A stretch of 64,000 bases of DNA from Kocuria flava (GCF_001482365.1 NZ_CP013254.1:1-64000), one strand, 5' to 3'. Counted from the first letter of the stretch, positions 26,471 through 35,362 are shown. The notes: a model not told the origin generated them from the letters alone. Made by a program: numbers and translations.

Positions 26471-26731
26471 TCACACGGAGGGCAGGTCGTGCAGGTCGCT
26501 GCAGACCGCGTCCCCGGTCGCGGCCCACAGCCGCTTGCCCCGGCCCTCCGGGACCACGCGCACGCTGACGGACCCGCGCGCGCAGGGGACGTAGTAGCGG
26601 TGCAGCTCGCTCTCGATGTCGCGGATGATCTGCGTCGTGGTCCGCGGGGACCACCGCTCCGCGGGGTTGCAGAGGGCGACGATGTTGCCGAGGGGGTCGG
26701 TGCGGACCCCCGTGACGGGCCGGTCGGTCAT
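26471..26731 (-). CDS. DUF3892-type small protein
   Basis: 86 residues beginning MTDRPVTGVRTDPLGNIVALCN and ending in a basic, Trp-containing strand. The pattern (VTGVRxDxxGxIxALxN..., then W.PRT...II.DIE and YYV) fits DUF3892, a short beta-rich family of unknown function found in soil actinobacteria. GGAGAG lies a few bases before the ATG. It is divergent from the SARP-type regulator, with 316 bases between. No function is offered. Confidence 0.7.
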   Translation of the reverse strand: MTDRPVTGVRTDPLGNIVALCNPAERWSPRTTTQIIRDIESELHRYYVPCARGSVSVRVVPEGRGKRLWAATGDAVCSDLHDLPSV

Positions 26732-27047
26732 CGGGAACTCTCCTGTGCTCCCGCCCCCGGGCGCGCCGGGGACGGCCTTGTACCATGGGCCGGGGCCGGG
26801 GGCCCGCCCGGACGGCGGGTGCCCGCGGACCCGGCGGGACGCCGGCGTCCGGCGACGCCGAACGAATTTACTTTTGACTAGCTCCGCGGATCCCGGGATC
26901 ATCGGGACCAGGACCCTCACATGCCGCGTCCCACGGGTGCGGCGGCGGAGGGGAGGAGCACCGGGCGCAGGACCTTCGGGGGAAGGGCCGGCCCGGTCGC
27001 ACCGGGGACGCCGTCGGCGACGGCACCGAGCATCTCTTGGGGGGATC
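26732..27047. other. Divergent promoter region upstream of the SARP-type regulator
   Basis: 316 bases without a gene. An AT-rich patch at about 26858-26882 (CGAATTTACTTTTGACTAGC) stands out in the GC-rich background and probably holds the promoters. Just after it, GATCCCGGGATC at 26889-26900 is a perfect 12-bp palindrome and a candidate operator. The rest is featureless. Confidence 0.45.
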
Positions 27048-27773
27048 ATGGCAGTGGACGAGGAACCCGGCGCGCGCGCGCCGATCGAGCTGCGCCTGCT
27101 GGGCGGCGTCGAGGTCGAGCAGGACGGGGAGGTCCTCTCGCCGGGGATCCGGCAGCAGCGCCTGCTGGCGGCCCTCGCGGTGCTGGGCCCGCGCCCGAGG
27201 TCCTTCCTCGGGGAGCTGCTGTGGTCCGAGCGCCCGGCCGAGCGGGCCATGGGCAGCCTGCGCACGACCGTCTTCAACATCTCCCGGCGCCTGCCCGGGG
27301 CCCTGCGCACCCGCGGGGCCACGATCGCCCTGGGCGAGGACGTGCGGGTGGACCTGCACGAGCTGCGCTCGGCGCTGGACGCCGCGGCCGCCGCGCAGAA
27401 GGCGCCCGCGGAGATCCCCTGGTTCGTGCGCCCCGACGGCGCCGAGCTGCTGCCCGGCTGGTACGAGGGCTGGGTGAGCGCCGAGCAGGACCGGCTGCGG
27501 GCCCAGTACGTCAACGCCGTGGAGCACCTGGCCCGGCTGGCCCTCGAGCGCGGGGACTACTACCGCGCCCAGGTCCTGGCCGAGAACGTCCGGGCCCTGG
27601 CGCCCCTGCGCGAGAGCGCGGTGCGGGTCTCGATCGAGGCCGACCTCGGGCTGGGCAACCACGCCCCGGCCCTGCAGACCTACCGCGAGTTCTGCTCCGT
27701 GATGGCCGACGAGCTCGGCGCCCCGCCCTCGCTGCAGATCACGCAGCTGATGGGCGGGATCCGCAGCGCCTGA
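27048..27773 (+). CDS. SARP-type transcriptional regulator (wHTH plus BTAD)
   Basis: 241 residues. Residues 14-105 form an OmpR-like winged helix (ELRLLGGVEVEQDGEV..., SLRTTVFNISRRLP) and residues 115-240 a bacterial transcriptional activation domain (LARLALERGDYYRAQVLAENV, LQTYREFCSVMADELG). This is the small-SARP layout of antibiotic pathway activators. A GGGGGG run precedes the ATG. It faces the NRPS-like gene tail to tail, and that gene's upstream region carries 11-bp direct repeats of the kind SARPs bind; regulation of that gene is inferred. Confidence 0.8.
   Translation: MAVDEEPGARAPIELRLLGGVEVEQDGEVLSPGIRQQRLLAALAVLGPRPRSFLGELLWSERPAERAMGSLRTTVFNISRRLPGALRTRGATIALGEDVRVDLHELRSALDAAAAAQKAPAEIPWFVRPDGAELLPGWYEGWVSAEQDRLRAQYVNAVEHLARLALERGDYYRAQVLAENVRALAPLRESAVRVSIEADLGLGNHAPALQTYREFCSVMADELGAPPSLQITQLMGGIRSA
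27703..27731. repeat. 29-bp direct repeat, copy 1 (in the SARP gene)
   Basis: Encodes MADELGAPPS near the C-terminus of the BTAD domain. An identical 29-base stretch starts 139 bases later. Confidence 0.8.
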
Positions 27774-27841
27774 GCGGCCGGTTCCCGGCCGATGGAGCAC
27801 CGTGCCCACGACGAGGGCGGGCCGGTGCCCGCGCCGCCCCG

Positions 27842-27870
27842 TGGCCGACGAGCTCGGCGCCCCGCCCTCG
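27842..27870. repeat. 29-bp direct repeat, copy 2 (between SARP and NRPS-like genes)
   Basis: A perfect copy of 27703-27731, non-coding here and ending four bases before the NRPS-like stop codon. It reads VADELGAPPS in frame, so it looks like a scar of a partial duplication of the regulator's 3' end. Confidence 0.75.
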
Positions 27871-27874
27871 TGGG

Positions 27875-30800
27875 TCATCGCGCCTGCACCACCGTGTCGG
27901 AGGCCGCGCGCACGGGGATGCCCCGCCAGCTGGTGCCGGGCAGCAGCTGCTCGCCCTTCATCACGAGCGAGAGCGCGTCCACGGAGGCCGCCTCCCCGAC
28001 CGTCGTGTCGTAGAGGACGACGGCCCGGGCCCCGATGCTGGCCTGACGGTCGATGCGCACGTCGGACATCTTCATCACGCGGTCCTCGAACAGGTGGGTC
28101 TGCAGCGAGACCTCGCTCGAGACGGACGCGTCGTCGCCGATGTGCACCAGGTCGAACTCGGTCAGGTACGTGGTGCCGATGTAGGTGCGCCGGCCGATCC
28201 GGGCGCCGAACAGCCGCAGGAACGGCCCGATCAGCGGGGTGCCGACCAGCCCGCCCAGCAGCGCGGGCACGGCCGCGGACTCGTAGACGCCGGTGACGAA
28301 CTCGCTGCGGCGCACGAACATGTCCCACAGGGGCTCCACGCGCGGGCGGTAGCGGCCCACGACGGCCCACTTGAGCAGGACCACGGACAGGACCACCGCG
28401 ACGCCCACGGCGGCCGCGAGGAACGGGGCGAGCACGACGAACCCGAGCACGCTGGTGCTGGGCACCAGGGACATCGACACGAGCAGGCCCAGGTAGCCGA
28501 GCAGGCCGATCAGGGTCGGCGGGACCGTGATGCGCAGCGCCTCGATCACCAGGCGCCCGGCGACCTTGCCGGCGGAGGGACGGTAGGTCAGGCCCTCGTC
28601 GTAGTTGCCACTGTCCTGGCGGCGCGGCAGGAAGATCGCCGGGGAGCCCAGCCACGAGGTGCCGTCCGGCACGTCGGCCGGGGGCACGGACTGGACGCCC
28701 ACCAGGGAGCCCTCGCCCATCCGGGTGCCGGAGGGCACGAACGCCGCGTTGCCCACGAAGGAGCGGTCCCCGACCACGGTGCGCTCCATGTGCACGTGGC
28801 CGTGGTGGTAGACGGCGCTGCCCACGCTGGCCATGTCGGCCACGAAGCTGCCCTCGCCCAGGACCAGCAGGTCCGGGTCGATGTGCCCGACCGTGGAGAC
28901 CTCCGAGCGCTTGCCCACCTTCGCGCCCAGCAGCCGCAGCCACGGGGAGGTGTAGAGCGTCGCGTACAAGGAGTTGGTGGTCTCCAGGCTGGTGGCCAGC
29001 AGGCGGTCGGCCATCCACTTGCGCACGCCCAGGCCGCTGCGCACCGGGTGGATGCCGGTGGGCGTGCGGTGCAGCACGAGCGCCCGGGTGCCGGCGACCA
29101 CGAGGCAGACGGTGAGGACGTAGACGACCCCGACCGCGGGCGTCAGCGCGAGGCCGGCCTGCAGGCCGAACTCGAGGGCCACGATCCAGATCATCAGGAA
29201 GGACGGGAGCACGAGGACCCACGGGAGGACCTCGAAGCCGAGCCAGCCGAGCAGGTACCCGGCGCGCACGGCGCCCGTGCGGCGCCCGCCGAAGGGACGG
29301 CGCTCCATGCGGTCGAGCAGCTCGTCGCCGGGCCCGGGCCGCGACGGGGAGCCGAGCCAGTGCTCGCCTGCCGGGATCACCTGGCCGCGGGCGGCCAGGG
29401 ACTGCTCCGCCAGGCGGGCGCCGTCCTCCACGCGGGCCTCGGGCTCGACCATGGCGCTGGCGCCCACGAAGGCGCCCTCGCCGATCTCGACCGGGCCGAT
29501 CGTCATCCACCCGCGCTCGACGCGCGAGGTCTCGAGGGTCGCGCCGTAGCCGATGCTCGCGCGCGCCCCGATCCGCAGCATGGACGGCAGCCCCACGGCC
29601 GCCGTGCCGACGTGGGCCTCGGGCCCGATCTCGGCGCCCAGCAGGCGCAGGTACCGGGCCGCCAACGGGGTCCCGGCGAGGATGCTCAGCGGTGAGAGCC
29701 GCATCAGCCCGTCGATGCACCACTGCAGGTAGTACTGCCGGCCCCACAGCGGGTGGTCACCGGGCCGGACGAACCGGCCGAGCACCCGCGCGCCCACGAG
29801 CGGCAGGAAGACGCGGGCGAGGACGAACACGGCCAGGCCCCAGCCGAGCAGGTTCCACATCAGGCCGTAGCTGAACTCGCCGCCGGAGGCGTGCATCACC
29901 GCGGCGATCGGGGCGCCCACGACCATGGCCGCGAGCGTGAGCGTGACCAGCTGCGCGGTGCCGCAGGCCAGCACGCGGGCGCTGCTGTGCCGCAGGGGCT
30001 CGAGCTCCGGGGCCGCGGGGCCCGGGTGGGCCGCGACGGGCAGCGTCTCGAGGTGCCGGGCCAGGGAGCGCACGGTCGGGTAGGAGTACAGGTCCGCGAT
30101 CGCGATGTCGAGGTCGGGGTGCTCCCGGCGCAGCTCGGAGGCCACGGTCGCGGCGAGCAGGGAGTGCCCGCCGAGGTCCAGGAAGAAGTCCGCCTCGACC
30201 GAGAGCTGGTCGGCGGGGATGCGGAAGGCCCGCGACCACACGTCCGTGAGGTCCAGCTCCGTGGGCGTCTCCGGGGGCACGAGGCCCACGGTCGTCACGA
30301 AGCGCGGGCTCGTGGGGTCGGGCAGGGCCTTGCGGTCGACCTTGCCGCTGACCATCATCGGCATGGCCGGCAGGACCTCGTAGAAGGCCGGGACCATGTA
30401 CGGCGGCAGCGACGCCGAGGCGGCCGCGTGCAGCAGCTCGAAGAACGCCCGCTCGTCGCGCACCGGCTGGCGCAGGGTGACGAACGCCGCGACGTCCTCG
30501 CCGGCCACGAGCTTCACGGCGGCGTCGGCCACGGCGTCGTCGCGGCGCAGGACGTTCTCGATCTCCTGGAGGTCCGCGCGGTGGCCGCGGATCTTGACCT
30601 CGCTGTCGGCGCGGCCCAGGTACTCGATCTCGCCGTCGGGCAGCACACGCCCGAGGTCGCCGGTGCGGTAGATCCTCCCCAGGTGCGGCTTCTCGGGGTG
30701 GACCCGGAAGCGCTCGGCGGTGACCTTCGGCAGGTTGACGTAGCCACGGGCCACACCGGGGCCGGCCACGCAGATCTCGCCGGTCTCCCCGTGCGGGACC

Positions 30801-31927
30801 TCCTGGAGCTCCTCGTCGAGGACGAAGACCTCGTAGGTGGGCATCGCGCGCCCGATCGTGACGGGCTTGCCGGGGTAGAGCTCGCCCCAAGTGCAGGTCA
30901 CGGTGGCCTCGGTGGGACCGTAGGTGTTGAGCATCCGCCGCTCGGGCGTGGCCCAGCGCTCCACGAGGTCGGCGGGGCAGGCCTCCCCGCCCACGAGGAT
31001 GCTGCGGATGGCGGGCAGGTCGTGGTCGAGGGTCGCCAGGACGGTGGGCACGCAGTAGAGCACCGTGATCTCGTGGCGGACCAGGAAGTCCACGAGGCCC
31101 TGGCCCAGGCGGGCGTCGCCGGTGGGCCCGGCCACGAGCGTCGCGCCCGTGGCCCAGGTCGGCCAGATCTCCTCGATCGAGAAGTCGAAGGCGATCGTCA
31201 TGCCCTGGTAGACGCGGTCGTGGGACCGGACGTCGTAGACCTCCGGCACCACGTCGATGAAGTTGCAGATGCTCGAGTGCGCGACCTCGACGCCCTTGGG
31301 GCGCCCGGTCGAGCCCGAGGTGTAGATGATGTAGCAGGTGGGGTCGCCCTCGTGGTGGACCTCGGGGCGGTGCTCCGGGGCCTCGGGCAGGTCCCGGCGC
31401 AGGGCCTCCACGTCCAGCACGTCGGCGTCCGCGTCCTCGGCCAGGGCCAGGTGGTCGCCGGCCGTGAGGATCATCGCCAGCTCGGCGTTGTCGGCGATGT
31501 ACTGCACGCGGTCCCCCGGCGAGGCCGGGTCGATCGGCACGAACGTCCCGCCGGCCTTGAGCACGGCCAGCAGGGAGACGTAGAGCATCGTGGAGCGCTG
31601 CAGCAGCAGCCCCACGCGCGCGCCCGGCTCGAGACCGTACTCGGCGAGCAGGTGGGCGAGGCGGTTGGCGAGGGCGTCGAGCTCCGCGTAGGTGTACGCG
31701 CGGTCCTCCGCGTGCAGGGCGGTGGCGTGCGGGGCGCGGTCGACGCTGCGCTCGAAGAAGTGGTGCAGCCGGGCGGCCGGCGGTCCGGTCCCCGAGACCT
31801 TCCGCGCCGACGGCTCGGCGCGGCGGCTCCCCCCGGCGGTGTTCCCCTTCACCGCAGCTCCGCCCCACAGCGCCCGCTCGGCCGGCCCCCGGCCGGCCTC
31901 GTGCGAGCGTTCTGTGGCTGAGGTCAT
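27875..31927 (-). CDS. Pls/PosA-type single-module NRPS-like membrane synthetase
   Basis: 1350 residues. Adenylation domain about 50-560: YIIYTSGSTGRPKG from Y199, NTYGPTEATV, YRTGDLGR, KIRGHR and SGKVDRKALP with the catalytic lysine. Carrier domain about 555-630 with phosphopantetheine serine S589 in DLGGHSLLAA. The rest (640-1350) alternates hydrophobic membrane segments with left-handed beta-helix (hexapeptide) repeats, with no condensation or thioesterase domain. This is the layout of epsilon-poly-lysine synthetase Pls and PosA relatives. By eye the binding-pocket residues read D-F-E-Y-L-G-T-V-T-K; the acidic third position suggests a basic amino acid. AAGGAG precedes the ATG. The product is unknown. 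Confidence 0.85.
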   Translation of the reverse strand: MTSATERSHEAGRGPAERALWGGAAVKGNTAGGSRRAEPSARKVSGTGPPAARLHHFFERSVDRAPHATALHAEDRAYTYAELDALANRLAHLLAEYGLEPGARVGLLLQRSTMLYVSLLAVLKAGGTFVPIDPASPGDRVQYIADNAELAMILTAGDHLALAEDADADVLDVEALRRDLPEAPEHRPEVHHEGDPTCYIIYTSGSTGRPKGVEVAHSSICNFIDVVPEVYDVRSHDRVYQGMTIAFDFSIEEIWPTWATGATLVAGPTGDARLGQGLVDFLVRHEITVLYCVPTVLATLDHDLPAIRSILVGGEACPADLVERWATPERRMLNTYGPTEATVTCTWGELYPGKPVTIGRAMPTYEVFVLDEELQEVPHGETGEICVAGPGVARGYVNLPKVTAERFRVHPEKPHLGRIYRTGDLGRVLPDGEIEYLGRADSEVKIRGHRADLQEIENVLRRDDAVADAAVKLVAGEDVAAFVTLRQPVRDERAFFELLHAAASASLPPYMVPAFYEVLPAMPMMVSGKVDRKALPDPTSPRFVTTVGLVPPETPTELDLTDVWSRAFRIPADQLSVEADFFLDLGGHSLLAATVASELRREHPDLDIAIADLYSYPTVRSLARHLETLPVAAHPGPAAPELEPLRHSSARVLACGTAQLVTLTLAAMVVGAPIAAVMHASGGEFSYGLMWNLLGWGLAVFVLARVFLPLVGARVLGRFVRPGDHPLWGRQYYLQWCIDGLMRLSPLSILAGTPLAARYLRLLGAEIGPEAHVGTAAVGLPSMLRIGARASIGYGATLETSRVERGWMTIGPVEIGEGAFVGASAMVEPEARVEDGARLAEQSLAARGQVIPAGEHWLGSPSRPGPGDELLDRMERRPFGGRRTGAVRAGYLLGWLGFEVLPWVLVLPSFLMIWIVALEFGLQAGLALTPAVGVVYVLTVCLVVAGTRALVLHRTPTGIHPVRSGLGVRKWMADRLLATSLETTNSLYATLYTSPWLRLLGAKVGKRSEVSTVGHIDPDLLVLGEGSFVADMASVGSAVYHHGHVHMERTVVGDRSFVGNAAFVPSGTRMGEGSLVGVQSVPPADVPDGTSWLGSPAIFLPRRQDSGNYDEGLTYRPSAGKVAGRLVIEALRITVPPTLIGLLGYLGLLVSMSLVPSTSVLGFVVLAPFLAAAVGVAVVLSVVLLKWAVVGRYRPRVEPLWDMFVRRSEFVTGVYESAAVPALLGGLVGTPLIGPFLRLFGARIGRRTYIGTTYLTEFDLVHIGDDASVSSEVSLQTHLFEDRVMKMSDVRIDRQASIGARAVVLYDTTVGEAASVDALSLVMKGEQLLPGTSWRGIPVRAASDTVVQAR

Positions 31928-32039
31928 GGTGAACTCCTTTCGAGTCCTGTCGAGGTGCTGATCGGGTGCGTGTGCACCGGCACAGCCGGCTCCGTCCGTT
32001 GTACGGGCGCCCCCGTCACGGCCCCCTCACCCGTCCATG

Positions 32040-32083
32040 ACCGCTCCGTCATCGCTGCGTTATCGCTGCGTTATCGCTGCGTC
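32040..32083 (-). promoter_or_regulatory. Array of 11-bp direct repeats, SARP-operator candidate
   Basis: On the strand of the NRPS-like gene, GACGCAGCGAT, AACGCAGCGAT, AACGCAGCGAT and a weaker GACGGAGCGGT follow each other with an exact 11-base period, 113-156 bases before its ATG. Direct heptamers at 11-bp spacing are the known SARP binding pattern. No clear -10 hexamer is seen at the textbook distance. Confidence 0.55.
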
Positions 32084-32545
32084 ACCGCCCGACGGAACCC
32101 CTGGCGGCACAGCGATCGGCCGTAACCTTCCCGTTACTTTTCGTGTGCAAAATCACACTCCCGATCGCGCTCCCGGGCCGGTCGGGAGCGCCCCGCCGGG
32201 CCCGGGGCCCCCGAACGGCGGACAGGAGGAGATCCCGGCGCGCTGCCGACGGCGGAACCCGTCCGGGACCGGGAGCGTTCGCGGCCGGGAAAGATTTCCC
32301 CTCTGTTACCGATCGTGAACACCCGCCGTGCGGGGCGCACCCGCACGGCGGGGCCCGGCAGCCGCGCGCTCCCCGGGCACGGCCGGGGCACCGGGGAGCG
32401 GCGAAGGACCCCAGGGGTGGGACGATCGCCCCCCGGGGCGCCCCGGGGACGGCGAAGGACCCCCGTGCCGGGGCACGGGGGTCCTTCGCCGGAGGGCGGC
32501 GCCGCGGGGCCGGGCCGCCGGCCCGGGCGCGGCGGGCGGGCGGGT
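32084..32545. other. Regulatory-looking region upstream of the NRPS-like gene
   Basis: No gene seen. It holds several inverted repeats in AT-richer stretches: GTAAC-N6-GTTAC (32122-32137), GTGTG-CAAAAT-CACAC (32143-32158) and GGGAAA-GA-TTTCCC (32287-32300), then a GTTACCGATCGTGAAC near-palindrome at 32305-32320. Beyond 32320 it is GC-rich and ends in the hairpin at 32451-32490. Confidence 0.45.
32451..32490 (-). terminator. Strong hairpin after the CoA-disulfide reductase gene
   Basis: Two 19-base arms (32451-32469 and 32472-32490) are perfectly complementary around GG; the real loop must open a few pairs. A 13-base direct copy of the arm's start, GGCGAAGGACCCC, also occurs at 32400-32412. 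It lies 56 bases beyond the stop of the gene at 32546-34222. Confidence 0.65.
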
Positions 32546-34222
32546 CTACCCGGCGGAGCTGCCGCGGTCGGTGTCGTCGCCGGCGGCGGTGGTCTCGTCC
32601 TCGTCGCGGCCGGGGCGGGCGGCCCAGGTGAGGTAGCCGCCGTCGAGGTTGACCGCGCGGCGGCCGTGCTGGGCGAGCACGCGGGCGGCGAGGTAGCCGC
32701 GCAGGCCGGCCTGGCAGTGCACCACGAGCTCGCCCTCGGGCAGCTCGCCGAGGCGCTCGCGCAGCCGGTCGAGCTCGATGTTGATCCCGCCCGGGATCGG
32801 CATGGCCTCGTGCTCGGCCGGGGTGCGCACGTCGAGCAGCACCGCCCCGGCGTCGAGCCGGTCCTGCAGCTCGTGCCACTGGATCGTCTCCACGAGCCCG
32901 TCGCGGTGGTTGCGGTCGATGTAGCCGAGCATGTTCACCGGGTCCTTGGCGGAGCCGTAGAGCGGCGAGTAGGCCAGCTCGAGCTCGGCGAGGTCGGCGG
33001 TGCGCAGCCCGCCCGTGATGGCGGTGGCGATCACGTCGATGCGCTTGTCCACCCCGGCCCCGCCCACGCCCTGGGCGCCCAGGATCGCGTCGGTCTCCGG
33101 GTCCACGAGCAGCTTCAGGGCCATGCCCTCCGCTCCCGGGTAGTAGCCGGCGTGGTTGGCCGGGTGGGTGTGGATCGCCCGGTAGGCCCGCCCGGCCGCG
33201 CGCAGGCGCTTCTCGCTCCACCCGGTGGAGGCCAGGGTGAGGCCGAAGACCCCGACCACGGAGGTGCCCAGCACGGGGCGGTCGGCGACGTCCAGGCCCG
33301 CGATGACGTCGGCGGCCAGCCGGCCCTGCAGGTTGGCCGTGTTGGCCAGGGCCACGAGCGAGGGCGAGCCGTCGAGGGCGTCGCGCTTCTCCACGGCGTC
33401 GCCCACGGCGAAGACGTGCGGGTCGGAGGTGCGCAGGTGCTCGTCGACGACGATCCCCCCGCGCGGGCCGGTCTCCAGCCCGGCGGCTCGGGCCAGGGTG
33501 CTGTCGGGGCGCACGCCCACGGCCGCGAGCACGACGTCGGCGGGCAGCTCGGTGCCGTCGGCGAGGCTCACGGTCCGCTCCCCCACGGCGGTGACCGCCG
33601 AGCCCAGGCGCAGGTCCACGCCGCGCTCGCGCAGCCGGGCGTGGACGGGCTCGACCATCTCGGGGTCCAGGGGCGCCATGATCTGCCCGGTGGCCTCCAC
33701 GAGGGCCACGTCGAGCCCGCGGTGCACGAGGTTCTCGGCGACCTCCACGCCGATGAAGCCCCCGCCGACGACGACGGCGCTGCGGGCCCCGGCGACCGCC
33801 GCCACGACCTCGTCGGTGTCCTCGACGTCGCGCAGCACGAGCGCGCGCTCCATGCCGGGCACGGGCGGGCGCACGGGGGTGGCCCCGGGCGAGAGGATCA
33901 GCACGTCGTAGCCGAGCTCCTCCTCCGCTCCGGTCGCGACCTCCCGCACGCGCAGGGTGCGGGAGGCGCGGTCGAGGGCCACGGCCTCCCGGCCCACGCG
34001 CACGTCGAGGCCGAAGCGGGCGCCGAGGGACTGCGGGGTCTGCAGCAGCAGCGCCGAGCGCTCCTCGATCACCCCGCCCACGTGGTAGGGCAGCCCGCAG
34101 TTGGCGAACGAGACGTGGCCGCTGCGCTCGAGCACGACGATCTCGGCGTCCTCGTCCAGCCGGCGCAGGCGGGTGGCTGCTGACATTCCTCCGGCGACCC
34201 CGCCGACGATGACGATCCTCAT
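32546..34222 (-). CDS. CoA-disulfide reductase fused to rhodanese (CoADR-RHD)
   Basis: 558 residues. An FAD/NAD(P) disulfide-reductase domain (GGVAGG at 7-12, VVVGGGFIGVEVAEN, FAVGDAVE) has a single redox cysteine C42 in SFANCGLPYH, the mark of CoADR/NOX proteins. A C-terminal rhodanese domain (about 465-540) has C503 in VHCQAGLRG. Such fusions reduce CoA disulfide, CoA-persulfide or polysulfide. The ATG at 34222 has TAGCAT six bases upstream, indicating a leaderless transcript, but it also overlaps the stop of the GDPD gene by ATGA, so it may be read both ways. It relates by chemistry to the sulfur genes at 58-60 kb. Confidence 0.88.
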   Translation of the reverse strand: MRIVIVGGVAGGMSAATRLRRLDEDAEIVVLERSGHVSFANCGLPYHVGGVIEERSALLLQTPQSLGARFGLDVRVGREAVALDRASRTLRVREVATGAEEELGYDVLILSPGATPVRPPVPGMERALVLRDVEDTDEVVAAVAGARSAVVVGGGFIGVEVAENLVHRGLDVALVEATGQIMAPLDPEMVEPVHARLRERGVDLRLGSAVTAVGERTVSLADGTELPADVVLAAVGVRPDSTLARAAGLETGPRGGIVVDEHLRTSDPHVFAVGDAVEKRDALDGSPSLVALANTANLQGRLAADVIAGLDVADRPVLGTSVVGVFGLTLASTGWSEKRLRAAGRAYRAIHTHPANHAGYYPGAEGMALKLLVDPETDAILGAQGVGGAGVDKRIDVIATAITGGLRTADLAELELAYSPLYGSAKDPVNMLGYIDRNHRDGLVETIQWHELQDRLDAGAVLLDVRTPAEHEAMPIPGGINIELDRLRERLGELPEGELVVHCQAGLRGYLAARVLAQHGRRAVNLDGGYLTWAARPGRDEDETTAAGDDTDRGSSAG

Positions 34223-35121
34223 GGGCTCATGCTAGCGGCGTCCTCCCGCGGCGCGGCCGCACGGGCGGCCCCCACCCAGCGCAGCACGTCCGCGGGACGG
34301 TTGGTGGTCAGCTCCTGCACGCCCAGGGCCAGGCACAGCTCGACGTCGCGCCGGTCGTCGACCGTCCACACGCGCAGCACGCAGCCGCGGGCGGCCCACC
34401 GGCGGACGAGGTCGGTGCGCTCGCGCACGAGGCCGATGCCGGGTCCGGCGATCTCCACGAGCCCGGCGCCGATCACCGGCAGGGCCGGGGGGACCACGAG
34501 GCGCATCCCGGCGTGCAGCACGGCCGCGGCCGCCGGTCCGACCCGCAGGCTCTCGCCGACGGTGCGGCGGGTGGTGGTCCCGGCCAGCTGGCACACGTGC
34601 CGGGCGGGGACCGACTCCAGCAGGCGGCGCACGGCGTCGGGGTGGAAGCTCATCAGGGAGATCCGCAGGCGCCCGAGCAGACCGGTCCCCGGGTCCCAGC
34701 CCTCGCGCAGCAGCAGGGCGAGCACCTCGTCCTCGAGGCGGTGGCCGTACGGGCTGGGGTGCTTGGTCTCGATGGCGAGGCCCACGGGCCGGCCCGCGTC
34801 GTGCAGCAGGTCGATGAGCTCGGGCAGGGTCAGCAGCTGCCGGTCGGCGGCGCCGTGGGTGGGCGGGAGGGGCACGCCCTTCCAGGAGGTCCAGTCCAGC
34901 CGGCGCAGCTGGGCGAGGGTGTGGGCGGAGACCGCCCCGCGGCCGTCGCTCGTGCGGCCCAGGCGGGCGTCGTGGTGCAGCACCAGGTGCCCGTCGCGGG
35001 TGAGGTGGACGTCGCACTCGACGCCGTCGGCGCCGTCGAGCAGGGCTTGGACGTAGGCCGCCCGGGTGTGCTCCGGGTAGGCGGCGCTGGCTCCGCGGTG
35101 GGCGTAGACGGTCGGTCGCAC
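34219..35121 (-). CDS. Glycerophosphodiester phosphodiesterase
   Basis: 300 residues of the GDPD TIM-barrel family, which hydrolyses glycerophosphodiesters to glycerol-3-phosphate and an alcohol. Seen: AHRGASAAYPEHT at about 7-19 (catalytic His and Arg), GVECDVHLTRDGHLVLHHD (metal Glu/Asp and second catalytic His), IETKHP and the C-terminal VWTVDD and TTNRPADV. GTG at 35121 is chosen because GAGGGAG lies just upstream and the protein then begins at the motif-bearing strand. The stop overlaps the next gene's ATG. Confidence 0.9.
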   Translation of the reverse strand: MRPTVYAHRGASAAYPEHTRAAYVQALLDGADGVECDVHLTRDGHLVLHHDARLGRTSDGRGAVSAHTLAQLRRLDWTSWKGVPLPPTHGAADRQLLTLPELIDLLHDAGRPVGLAIETKHPSPYGHRLEDEVLALLLREGWDPGTGLLGRLRISLMSFHPDAVRRLLESVPARHVCQLAGTTTRRTVGESLRVGPAAAAVLHAGMRLVVPPALPVIGAGLVEIAGPGIGLVRERTDLVRRWAARGCVLRVWTVDDRRDVELCLALGVQELTTNRPADVLRWVGAARAAAPREDAASMSP

Positions 35122-35325
35122 GGCGCTCCCTCGGCTCGCTCGGGGCGGCGGTCCGGGCCGCCCGCACCCGAGTCTGGGCGCCGGGGATGAACGCCGGGCC
35201 AACACGGGCGGCGGGCCCGGTGACGGGCCGGGAACGGGACGGGCACCGGCGGGAGGGCGGGGCGACGGGACGTGCGGCGGGCCCGGCGAGGGGCGGGGAG
35301 CGGGCCCGGCCCCTCCCGGGCACGG

Positions 35326-35362
35326 CCGACGCCCCGCCCCCGGGAGGGGCGCGGGGCGTCGG
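35326..35362 (-). terminator. Terminator hairpin after the EcsC-like gene
   Basis: Perfect 12-bp stem CCGACGCCCCGC (35326-35337) with 35351-35362, loop 13 bases, lying 23 bases after the stop at 35385. Confidence 0.6.

Noticed and set aside
32037..32318. Plus-strand frame of 93 codons upstream of the NRPS-like gene
   Set aside because: It reads through the 11-bp repeats and palindromes and has no ribosome site or family pattern.
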